A stretch of 24,087 nucleotides of DNA from Candidatus Uhrbacteria bacterium (GTDB lineage Bacteria > Patescibacteriota > Patescibacteriia > UBA9934 > UBA11717): NCBI GenBank assembly GCA_018701105.1, contig JABIWD010000017.1, positions 1 to 24,087 of the forward strand, in the 5' to 3' direction. The notes below the pieces were generated by a model that did not search any database, was not told the DNA's origin, and saw only the letters and a program-made list of their open reading frames with translations. Below, one piece after another: positions 16,028 through 22,594 of this stretch. The position numbers were made by a program, and so were the translations under genes. Position 1 is the stretch's first letter. Each line of letters begins with the position of its first letter.

Positions 16028-16594
16028 TTATGTTCGTGGAAGCGAAAGCCTCCTGATTGGCTCATATCTTACACCAGGACCCCTAAAAGACTCAAATAAT
16101 GTCAGTTTTGAGATTGGGAATGTCTGCTGTGGCACGTGAATTTCGGACAAATTAACCTTTAATCCTGATCTGCCTGGGATAATCCTTCCAAGTGTTATAT
16201 GCGGTTCCCAGGGTCGTGTATTAATCTTAATGGCCTCCCTCAATAACATTGGGATATGTGAACCATGAAGTTTAAATGCATTTGACGTTGGGTCCGCGAA
16301 ACGCAGTACTAACTTTTTCGGATTCTCTATATTTGGAAACACATCAAGCGACCACATTGAAAACTCAACTGGGTCCCTTCGGAACAACGACATTGCATCT
16401 CGTAAATTTTGAACAGTTTTCTCAGTAGCCTCACCCACATGGTGAGTCTTCACGTGCCAAGCCTCTGGGCTAGTCCATCTAATAAGCGGTCCCCGAAGAT
16501 TGCGTCGCAGATCGTGCTGAAACGCTTCTATCATTTGTATAGCGGACTCTGGCAATTCGAACGCAAAGAATATGTTTTTCGTGTTCGTTTTCAT
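16028..16594 (-). CDS. thpR: 2H phosphoesterase, ThpR-like (RNA 2',3'-cyclic phosphodiesterase / 2'-5' ligase)
   Basis: 188 residues with the ThpR/LigT layout: the N-terminal start FFAFELPESAI, a first motif region at W46-H47-V-K49, and a second motif P131-H132-I-T134-L. Active 2H enzymes carry two HxT/S motifs. Here the second is intact, but the first reads H-V-K, with Lys where Thr/Ser normally stands. The fold call is good; activity is in doubt. ThpR proteins hydrolyse 2',3'-cyclic phosphates on RNA, with a weak 2'-5' ligation activity in vitro. It is the first gene of the minus-strand operon. A weak promoter-like pair (TTGCTG-16-TTTAAG, minus strand, 16635-16608) lies in the region shared with clpB. 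Confidence 0.78.
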   Translation of the reverse strand: MKTNTKNIFFAFELPESAIQMIEAFQHDLRRNLRGPLIRWTSPEAWHVKTHHVGEATEKTVQNLRDAMSLFRRDPVEFSMWSLDVFPNIENPKKLVLRFADPTSNAFKLHGSHIPMLLREAIKINTRPWEPHITLGRIIPGRSGLKVNLSEIHVPQQTFPISKLTLFESFRGPGVRYEPIRRLSLPRT

Positions 16595-16641
16595 GTAACC
16601 ACCGTAGCTTAAAACTGGCTATTTGTCCACAGCAAATGCTC

Positions 16642-16670
16642 TTGACTAATTCGACTTAGCACTCTACAAT
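16642..16670 (+). promoter_or_regulatory. sigma70-type promoter of clpB
   Basis: TTGACT (16642-16647), exactly 17 bases, then TACAAT (16665-16670). The -10 box lies inside the CIRCE spacer. Transcription should start near 16677, leaving a leader of about 26 bases before ATG 16703. Confidence 0.88.
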
Positions 16671-16682
16671 TGAGAGTGCTAA
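16656..16682. promoter_or_regulatory. CIRCE operator (HrcA binding site)
   Basis: TTAGCACTC, nine bases, GAGTGCTAA: a perfect inverted repeat with the canonical CIRCE sequence and spacing. It covers the -10 box and the expected start site of clpB, so HrcA binding would block transcription until heat or unfolded-protein stress releases it. The hrcA gene is not in this window. Confidence 0.95.
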
Positions 16683-16702
16683 TAACGTCCCTTGGACACA
16701 CT

Positions 16703-19387
16703 ATGCTTCCGAATAACTTTACGACAAAATCGCAAGAGGCCATTCAGCGTGCACATGCGTTCGCCGTAAAACTTGGGCAACAACAACTTGAACCACTTCA
16801 CCTATTCTACGCTCTGATCGAACAGAATGATGGCGTGGTTGTTTCGCTTTTGCAAAAGCTTGGAGTAGACATGAATGCGATGAAGGGAGATCTACAGCGA
16901 GAGCTCGATGCCCTGCCAAAGGTGCAGGCTCCTCACGCACCGCAAGGTCAAGTATTTCTTGCTGAGTCTTTAGCCCGAACATTTCAAAACGCAGACCAGG
17001 CAGCGAAAGAGTTTGGTGACAAGTACATATCGACAGAACACCTTTTCCTTGGTTTGATCGCATCGAGCCAGGTTGTTGTTCGTATCTTAACGTCACAGGG
17101 TGTGACGGACGATGCAGTTTTCAAGACACTGAAAGAAGTCCGCGGATCGTCAAAGATCGACTCTCCAGATGCTGAGATCCAGTACGACGCTCTTGAAAAG
17201 TACACAATAAATATTACTGATCTTGCGCGAGCCGAGAAACTCGACCCTGTCATTGGTCGTGATGAAGAGATTCGTCGCGTCATGCAGGTTTTGTCACGTC
17301 GTATTAAGAATAACCCTGTAATGATTGGTGAGGCTGGTGTCGGTAAGACGGCTTTGATCGAAGGACTCGCTCAAAGAATCGTCGCAGGTGATGCTCCTGA
17401 AAGTTTGAAAGACAAAGAAATCGTGAGCCTCGACATCGGATCTCTCGTTGCCGGTACAAAGTATCGCGGTGAGTTTGAGGATCGCCTTAAGAAGATAATA
17501 AAGGAGATCGACGACGCCTCAGGAAAGTACATTCTGTTTATTGACGAGCTCCACACCCTCGTTGGAGCCGGTGCTTCTGGTGATGGTGGTGGCATGGATG
17601 CAGCGCAGCTCTTGAAGCCAGCTCTTGCTCGTGGTCAGATTCGTGCTGTTGGAGCAACCACATTGAAGGAGTATCAAAAGTATATTGAAAAAGATCCCGC
17701 GTTGGAGCGACGATTCCAGCCTGTGTATGTGGAAGAGCCAGATCATGACGATGCTATATCGATTCTTCGTGGTATCAAAGAGAAGTATGAGCTCCATCAT
17801 GGTGTGCGTATTACCGACCCTGCTGTTGTTGCAGCGGTTGAGTTGTCGCAGCGATATATCACTGAACGATTCCTACCAGACAAAGCTGTTGACCTCATCG
17901 ACGAGGCTGCTTCTGCCCTGCGCATGGACATTGATTCCATGCCGGAAGAGCTCGACAAGATGAAGCATGACCAAAAGCGACTCGAGATTGAGAAGGCTGC
18001 GTTGCAGATGGAGAAGGATAAGGCGTCAAAGGCTCGTCTCAAGGATCTAGAGAAGGAACTCGCTGAGATCGGTGAGTCTGCGAACGACATGGAGTTGAAG
18101 TGGACAGCAGAGAAAGATCAACTCACGAACTTGCGTGAGCTTTCAAAGCGCGTTGATGCGTTGAAGGCTGAAGCCGAGATTGAGGAACGACGAGGTGACC
18201 TGCAGAAGGTTGCTGAGATTCGATATGGCCGCATCCCTGATTTAGAGAAAGAGATTAGCGATAACGAGAAAAAGCTCAAGAACCTTCAGGAGGAGCGAGG
18301 GTTGCTTAAAGAAGAAGTTTCCGAAGGTGACATTGCTCGTGTTGTTGCAAACTGGACTGGAGTTCCTGCGACAAAAATGCTGCAGAGTGAGATTGAGAAA
18401 CTCGCAAACATGGAGCGATTGCTCGACAATCGAGTTATCGGACAATCTGACGCTATCAAAGCCGTGTCAAACGCTCTGAGACGATCCCGTGCCGGTATCG
18501 CAGAGGAGAACAGGCCTATCGGAAGCTTTATTTTCCTCGGACCTACTGGAGTTGGAAAAACTGAGCTTGCGAAGGCGTTGGCTGAATTCATGTTCGATGA
18601 CGAGTCAAACATCATCCGAATCGACATGTCCGAGTACATGGAGAAGCATTCAGTTTCAAAGATGATCGGTTCCCCACCTGGATACATTGGACATGACGAA
18701 GCTGGGCAACTTACTGAGCAAGTTCGCCGACGTCCCTACTCTGTTGTGTTATTTGATGAGATTGAGAAAGCGCATCCGGATGTATTCAATGTGATGTTGC
18801 AGATACTCGATGACGGACACATTACAGACTCTAAGGGTCGTAAGGTGAACTTCAAGAATACTATTATAGTTATGACATCCAACGTTGGATCTCATGTAAT
18901 ACTCGACCAAGCGTCTAAGTCGTCTCTTGGATTTAGTGATGAGGGTGGAGAAGAAGGTGCAGAACGCGACGATGTTCGTGAGATGGTGATGAACTTACTT
19001 AAGGATCACTTCCGACCGGAGTTCTTGAACAGAATCGACGACATCATGATCTTCCATGCCTTGAAGAAAGAGCACATACGCAAGATCGTAGAGCTCCAGA
19101 TCGCTCAGCTTAGCCACAGGCTTGGCCAGAGGAGTATGAAGCTGAAGATATCCGCGAAGGCAAAAGACTTCCTATCCGAAAAGGGTTACGATCCGATGTT
19201 TGGTGCGCGACCGTTAAGACGTGTGATTCAAGACATGATCTTGAACCCGATATCAATGATGATCATCAACGGAGAGGCTGCGGAGGACGCGACGATAAAG
19301 ATCGATATCAAAGACGATCATCTCACGTTCGTATCGAACAAACGACGATCAGCCGTAGTACTTCCGGAGGAATTGACTAGCGCATAA
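16703..19387 (+). CDS. clpB: ClpB disaggregase (AAA+ ATPase)
   Basis: 894 residues from ATG 16703. An earlier in-frame ATG at 16670 is unusable because it lies in the -10 box, upstream of the predicted transcript start, and its codons fall in the CIRCE arm. Order: Clp_N repeats (about 1-145), AAA-1 with Walker A G209-EAGVGKT216 and Walker B ending D281-E282, a long coiled-coil M domain (about 400-525, EIEKAALQMEKDKASK and similar), AAA-2 with Walker A G613-PTGVGKT620 and Walker B D685-E686, then the D2-small C-terminal domain. The M domain and the absence of an IGF/L loop mark it as ClpB, not ClpC/ClpA. It works with DnaK to reactivate aggregated proteins. Expression is predicted to be HrcA-controlled through CIRCE. 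Confidence 0.97.
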   Translation: MLPNNFTTKSQEAIQRAHAFAVKLGQQQLEPLHLFYALIEQNDGVVVSLLQKLGVDMNAMKGDLQRELDALPKVQAPHAPQGQVFLAESLARTFQNADQAAKEFGDKYISTEHLFLGLIASSQVVVRILTSQGVTDDAVFKTLKEVRGSSKIDSPDAEIQYDALEKYTINITDLARAEKLDPVIGRDEEIRRVMQVLSRRIKNNPVMIGEAGVGKTALIEGLAQRIVAGDAPESLKDKEIVSLDIGSLVAGTKYRGEFEDRLKKIIKEIDDASGKYILFIDELHTLVGAGASGDGGGMDAAQLLKPALARGQIRAVGATTLKEYQKYIEKDPALERRFQPVYVEEPDHDDAISILRGIKEKYELHHGVRITDPAVVAAVELSQRYITERFLPDKAVDLIDEAASALRMDIDSMPEELDKMKHDQKRLEIEKAALQMEKDKASKARLKDLEKELAEIGESANDMELKWTAEKDQLTNLRELSKRVDALKAEAEIEERRGDLQKVAEIRYGRIPDLEKEISDNEKKLKNLQEERGLLKEEVSEGDIARVVANWTGVPATKMLQSEIEKLANMERLLDNRVIGQSDAIKAVSNALRRSRAGIAEENRPIGSFIFLGPTGVGKTELAKALAEFMFDDESNIIRIDMSEYMEKHSVSKMIGSPPGYIGHDEAGQLTEQVRRRPYSVVLFDEIEKAHPDVFNVMLQILDDGHITDSKGRKVNFKNTIIVMTSNVGSHVILDQASKSSLGFSDEGGEEGAERDDVREMVMNLLKDHFRPEFLNRIDDIMIFHALKKEHIRKIVELQIAQLSHRLGQRSMKLKISAKAKDFLSEKGYDPMFGARPLRRVIQDMILNPISMMIINGEAAEDATIKIDIKDDHLTFVSNKRRSAVVLPEELTSA

Positions 19388-19391
19388 ATAT

Positions 19392-19420
19392 AAACACGGC
19401 ACTAAGTGCCGTGTTTTGTT
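19392..19420. terminator. bidirectional terminator between clpB and mazG-like gene
   Basis: A perfect 11-bp stem AAACACGGCAC/GTGCCGTGTTT (19392-19402, 19406-19416) with a TAA loop is followed by TGTT. The flanking A and T runs let it work in both directions. The TAA stop of the convergent mazG-like gene (19419-19421) starts in its tail. Confidence 0.88.
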
Positions 19421-19748
19421 ACCTTGTGTCTCCGTCGCCAGTAAGCTTTCCTCGATCTTTTCTTGAGAACAATTTCTCCAGATTATGATTCGCCACTTCG
19501 TCCATGTCGAATCCGAGTTCCGTGCAGAGTTGCGCGAGGTACCACATTACGTCGCCAAGTTCCTTTTTGAGTAGGTCGCGCCGTTCTGCGGTGAGCATGC
19601 CACCATCATCGCGGATCATTTTCTTGATTTTCTCAGCGATCTCGCCTGCCTCACCTACGAGGCCAAGGGTAGGATAGATAAGGTCCGCTCCCATGTTTGG
19701 GTAAATCGCTGTTTTTCGTGATTGTTGTTGGTAGTCTGTGAACATCAT
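19419..19748 (-). CDS. MazG-like nucleotide pyrophosphohydrolase
   Basis: 109 residues from ATG 19748. A GTG at 19772 would add eight residues (MAHFYSKH) but crosses an AT-rich possible -10 stretch, and family members usually begin close to the F-x-x-Y-Q segment seen here (MMFTDYQQQSRKTAIYP). The helical all-alpha NTP-PPase motif is present: GLVGEAGEIAEKIKK (E-x-x-E, Mg2+ ligands) and LKKELGDVMWYLAQL (E-x-x-D). Such enzymes remove non-canonical or excess NTPs/dNTPs; the substrate is unknown. It is convergent with clpB and downstream of the lipoprotein gene on the same strand. Confidence 0.88.
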   Translation of the reverse strand: MMFTDYQQQSRKTAIYPNMGADLIYPTLGLVGEAGEIAEKIKKMIRDDGGMLTAERRDLLKKELGDVMWYLAQLCTELGFDMDEVANHNLEKLFSRKDRGKLTGDGDTR

Positions 19749-19806
19749 ATGTTTCGAATAAAAATGCGCCACCCGAGCCCGAGCGACACAACGTTGTAAG
19801 TACTCT

Positions 19807-19823
19807 GCTCGGACTGTCCGAGC
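19807..19823. repeat. perfect inverted repeat / hairpin downstream of the lipoprotein gene
   Basis: GCTCGGAC-T-GTCCGAGC, 8-bp arms around one base, 10 bases beyond the lipoprotein stop. There is no T run behind it on the minus strand, so it is not a classic intrinsic terminator. It might be a mRNA-stabilising hairpin or a protein site. A second palindrome, ACAACGTTGT, lies at 19788-19797. Confidence 0.5.
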
Positions 19824-19832
19824 TCCTCCGCT

Positions 19833-20288
19833 CTATTCCGGCTCTGGTTCTGGTTCGTAGGGCCTCAGAGTCACGACGCCCATTCGAATCAAGTTGTCCG
19901 TGATTTCAAGCTCCAGCTCGGCTTCGTCGTCGCTCATCACGCCCACGAAGCTGGTGTTGTGAGTTCCCTCAACAAAACTGCCGAACATCTCTTCCTGCCC
20001 GTCTTCACCGACTCGGTGCTCGACGCCTACATCTTCCACGATCTGGTCGTTGATGCACCCCAGAGGCGTGCTCAAGTGACCCTCGAAGACGAAATCAGCC
20101 GTCTCAACAACGCGATCGTCGTCGTAGTAGAGATGCAGGAAGACCTGCGAATCTACATCTACAACTTCGATCAACGAGATCAGATCACTGCCTTCTCCGA
20201 GGACGAACCCCTGGTAAACAGCCTCACCGTCCCACTCAACCTGCGGTGCCGCGCATCCAATAACAAGCGCGCCCATCAATGCCAACAA
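19833..20288 (-). CDS. putative lipoprotein, acidic, unrecognised
   Basis: About 151 residues from a TTG at 20288. The lipobox is LVIGC with the Cys at residue 12, followed by AAPQ, so a lipid-anchored exported protein is likely. The signal looks short from TTG. The open frame continues upstream to a TGA at 20330-20328 and reads NRKRQSIGVTRLLALMGALVIGC, which is a better lipoprotein signal. There is no ATG in that stretch; an ATT (20303, six bases after AGAGG) or ATC (20324) could be the real start. The mature part is acidic and ends in a Pro-Glu repeat (EPEPEPE). GC-rich third positions (26 of the first 40) differ from the neighbours. No family recognised. It lies on the same strand as and upstream of mazG-like, divergent from the secreted lysozyme-like gene. 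Confidence 0.6.
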   Translation of the reverse strand: MLALMGALVIGCAAPQVEWDGEAVYQGFVLGEGSDLISLIEVVDVDSQVFLHLYYDDDRVVETADFVFEGHLSTPLGCINDQIVEDVGVEHRVGEDGQEEMFGSFVEGTHNTSFVGVMSDDEAELELEITDNLIRMGVVTLRPYEPEPEPE

Positions 20289-20338
20289 ACGTGTTACCCC
20301 AATTGATTGCCTCTTTCTGTTGATTGTTCACTATAATC

Positions 20339-20347
20339 ACTATAGCA
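20339..20347 (-). promoter_or_regulatory. extended -10 promoter candidate for the lipoprotein gene
   Basis: On the minus strand TGC-TATAGT (20347-20339) forms an extended -10 element about 50 bases upstream of the TTG at 20288. A second TATAGT follows 9 bases further on. No good -35 box is seen. Confidence 0.4.
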
Positions 20348-20365
20348 TGCAGGTGTAGATTTTGG

Positions 20366-20371
20366 TAGAAT
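20366..20371 (+). promoter_or_regulatory. -10 box of a probable leaderless promoter
   Basis: TAGAAT at 20366-20371, preceded by TGG (extended -10), ends 9 bases before ATG 20381, so the transcript would start within a few bases of the start codon. The -35 region is poor. Confidence 0.45.
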
Positions 20372-20380
20372 AACTCAACT

Positions 20381-21787
20381 ATGAAACGATTTAGCACTAT
20401 TGTATTTTCCGTTGTACTTAGCGTAGTTTTGATGCCTGCGATGGCATCTGCTGCTGAGTTTGACCCTAACTACATAATTTCTGATACCGACCTGGAGGAC
20501 AAGTCTACAATGAGTCTAGTTGGAATCCAGCGCTTCTTAATGGGCAAAGGGATTCTTGGCGCGTATGTAACTCAGGACCTAGATGGTAAGACTAAACGCG
20601 CTGCGGACATCATTTATCGTGTTTCTCAAGAGTGGACAATCAACCCTCAGTTTATTTTGACGATGTTGCAGAAAGAGCAGTCATTAGTTACAGATACGAC
20701 CCCTAAGTCAACTCAGTTTGATTGGGCGACGGGTTATGCTGTTTGTGATGATTGTAATGTGAATGCTGACGGAGTTTCTCGCTTCAAAGGCTTCGCAAAA
20801 CAGATCGACTCCATGGCGCAGCAGTTTACAGATGGATACATGGTGGATTTATCTAAGGTCGGTAAAACTACTGCAGGCATCTCAACTGGAGACCAACATC
20901 GGATTGATAGCACGATCGTGACCCCGGAGAACGATGCGACCTCTTCGCTTTATACATACACTCCACACATTCACGGTAACAAGAACTTCTGGTTAATTTG
21001 GAACGACTGGTTCGACTCACACCCCGACGCTGAGCTTGAGGAAGAAGAGTCATTTCACCCAACTGGTACGTTATTGCAAAGCGTGACAGATGAGTCGGTG
21101 TGGTTGATTCGCTATGGAAAGAAACAGTTAATTTCGAGCCAAGCTGTGCTGCTATCATTCTTCAACCCAAAGAACGTGATCGCGGCAGAGGACGACATCC
21201 TTGATCGTTACAAGACCGCAGAGCCCCTCGCCTTCCCCAATTATTCGTTGGTTGAAGTAGAGAACGGTGATACTTACTTACTCGTTGGCACTCAGAAGCG
21301 AAGGTTCCAGAATTCAGCAGATCTAGGAAAGTTTGGCTACGTACCGGACGAGGTCGTGGTAGCAACTTCAAGTGAGCTCGCTGGATATGAAGACGGATCA
21401 CAGATCACACTCGAAACCGCGTATCCTCAAGGCGCATTGCTTGAGCATCCAGAGTCAGGATCAATCTTCTACGTTGATGGAGATAGACGTCACGCCGTTG
21501 TTGCAGACGACATACTTGCTTCAAAATATCCCAGCTGGCGAATCCACACAGCAGACGCTGGCGAGCTCGAGGCATACTTTGATGGAGCGCCAATTCCCTT
21601 CCCCGATGGAACATTGATGCGCGTTCCAAACAACCCAACTGTTTACGTGGTGTCGGATGGAAAACGCCGACCAATCATCTCAGCAGACACATTCCTTGGA
21701 CTTGGGTACGAGTGGGATGATATTATATGGACAACACCAGGTGCGGTTGAAGTTCATCAACCAGACAGCCTGATTACAATAAAATAG
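20381..21787 (+). CDS. secreted lysozyme-like protein with four C-terminal repeats
   Basis: 468 residues. The signal peptide (about 1-24) ends AMASA-A. The N-terminal domain (about 30-215) resembles lysozyme/glucosaminidase-like exported proteins: INPQFILTMLQKEQSLV with E99 as possible catalytic acid, WATGYAVCDDC, a FKGFAKQIDSMAQQF segment, and SLYTYTPHIHGNKNFWLIWNDWF closing the domain. An acidic linker (DAELEEEE) leads to four tandem repeats of about 60 residues (about 227-468). Each opens with a P-x-G-T/S-L-L/V type strand, followed by a VWLI/YLLV/FYVD/VYVV strand, a basic G-K-K/R turn and a hydrophobic helix-like segment; together they look like a small beta-propeller or wall-binding module. 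Likely acts outside the cell on peptidoglycan or at the surface. The catalytic assignment is an inference. Confidence 0.8.
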   Translation: MKRFSTIVFSVVLSVVLMPAMASAAEFDPNYIISDTDLEDKSTMSLVGIQRFLMGKGILGAYVTQDLDGKTKRAADIIYRVSQEWTINPQFILTMLQKEQSLVTDTTPKSTQFDWATGYAVCDDCNVNADGVSRFKGFAKQIDSMAQQFTDGYMVDLSKVGKTTAGISTGDQHRIDSTIVTPENDATSSLYTYTPHIHGNKNFWLIWNDWFDSHPDAELEEEESFHPTGTLLQSVTDESVWLIRYGKKQLISSQAVLLSFFNPKNVIAAEDDILDRYKTAEPLAFPNYSLVEVENGDTYLLVGTQKRRFQNSADLGKFGYVPDEVVVATSSELAGYEDGSQITLETAYPQGALLEHPESGSIFYVDGDRRHAVVADDILASKYPSWRIHTADAGELEAYFDGAPIPFPDGTLMRVPNNPTVYVVSDGKRRPIISADTFLGLGYEWDDIIWTTPGAVEVHQPDSLITIK

Positions 21788-21789
21788 GT

Positions 21790-22584
21790 ATGCTAGTTTA
21801 CGCTGCCATAGTTCCCCATCCACCGTTCGCGATTGAGTCTGTCGGTAAAGATAAGATTAAGGCGTTGGACACAACGATAGAGTCCCTCAAACATGTTGGG
21901 GAGGATTTGGCTTCTCTGGATATAGATACGATCCTTGTCATCTCACCTTACGGCGAACGGTACGAGGCAGCGCTCGGTATCGCATTCCATGACCCATATG
22001 TCGCCTCATTGAAAGAGTTTGGCGACATGAGTACGTCCGTGTCCTTTAGGCCAGACATGAGGCTCGTGGATAAGATCCAGCGAACTGTACGTAAATCAGG
22101 AATTCGCTCTACTATGACGACTAACGATGAGCTTGACTATGGATCGGCGGTGCCATTGATCATGCTTAAGGAGTATATCGGCGACCGGCGTGTAGTTGTC
22201 ATTACGCCACCAGTAGATTCACCGAAAGATATTGTGTCGCTCGGGGACAGCATTAGCGAGGCGTTAAATGATTCTTCGAGTCGAGTCGCGGTGCTTTGCT
22301 CCGCTGAGTTGTCTCACAGGTTGTCAGAGTTATCGCCTGGAGGAGTTCACCCTGGCGCTGAAGAGTTTGATAAAAAGATCAGAGGAGCGCTTGTTGATGG
22401 TAATAGTATCCCTCTGTTGAAGGTATCGGCCAAAGAGATCGAAGAACAGGGCGCCCAAGGTCTTGATGCCATTAGATTGTTCTGGGGTATTCTGGGTGAC
22501 ACTGGACATACAATGGAGGAGCACTCGTATGAGCATCCGTTTGGCATTGGTCACCTTGTTATGGTGGCGCGGCTTCATCAGTAA
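21790..22584 (+). CDS. LigB/MEMO-like class III extradiol dioxygenase homologue, metal site altered
   Basis: 264 residues covering the whole LigB-like fold. The family opening AAIVPHPP keeps the first ligand His (H10). The usual SPH position reads SPY (Y54), and the usual DHG reads D116-Y117-G118 in LDYGSAVPL. The S-x-x-LSHR element is kept (SAELSHRL, H176), as is the end pattern EHPFGIGHLV. Class III dioxygenases use two His and a Glu to hold Fe(II); MEMO1 relatives use two His and a Cys. With a likely metal His replaced by Tyr, ring-cleavage activity is doubtful. The related AmmeMemoRadiSam protein B family has no settled function. It starts 2 bases after the stop of the upstream gene and 10 bases before the PriA-like gene. 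Confidence 0.82.
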   Translation: MLVYAAIVPHPPFAIESVGKDKIKALDTTIESLKHVGEDLASLDIDTILVISPYGERYEAALGIAFHDPYVASLKEFGDMSTSVSFRPDMRLVDKIQRTVRKSGIRSTMTTNDELDYGSAVPLIMLKEYIGDRRVVVITPPVDSPKDIVSLGDSISEALNDSSSRVAVLCSAELSHRLSELSPGGVHPGAEEFDKKIRGALVDGNSIPLLKVSAKEIEEQGAQGLDAIRLFWGILGDTGHTMEEHSYEHPFGIGHLVMVARLHQ

Positions 22585-22594
22585 CCTTATTGAA

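Noticed and set aside
16670..16702. N-terminal extension of ClpB from ATG 16670
   Set aside because: This ATG begins at the last base of the -10 box and runs through a CIRCE arm, so it is upstream of the predicted transcript start. ClpB homology begins after 16703.
19959..20306. 115-residue + frame opposite the lipoprotein gene
   Set aside because: No signal peptide, domain or RBS, and it is antisense to a frame with a lipobox. Treated as a shadow frame.
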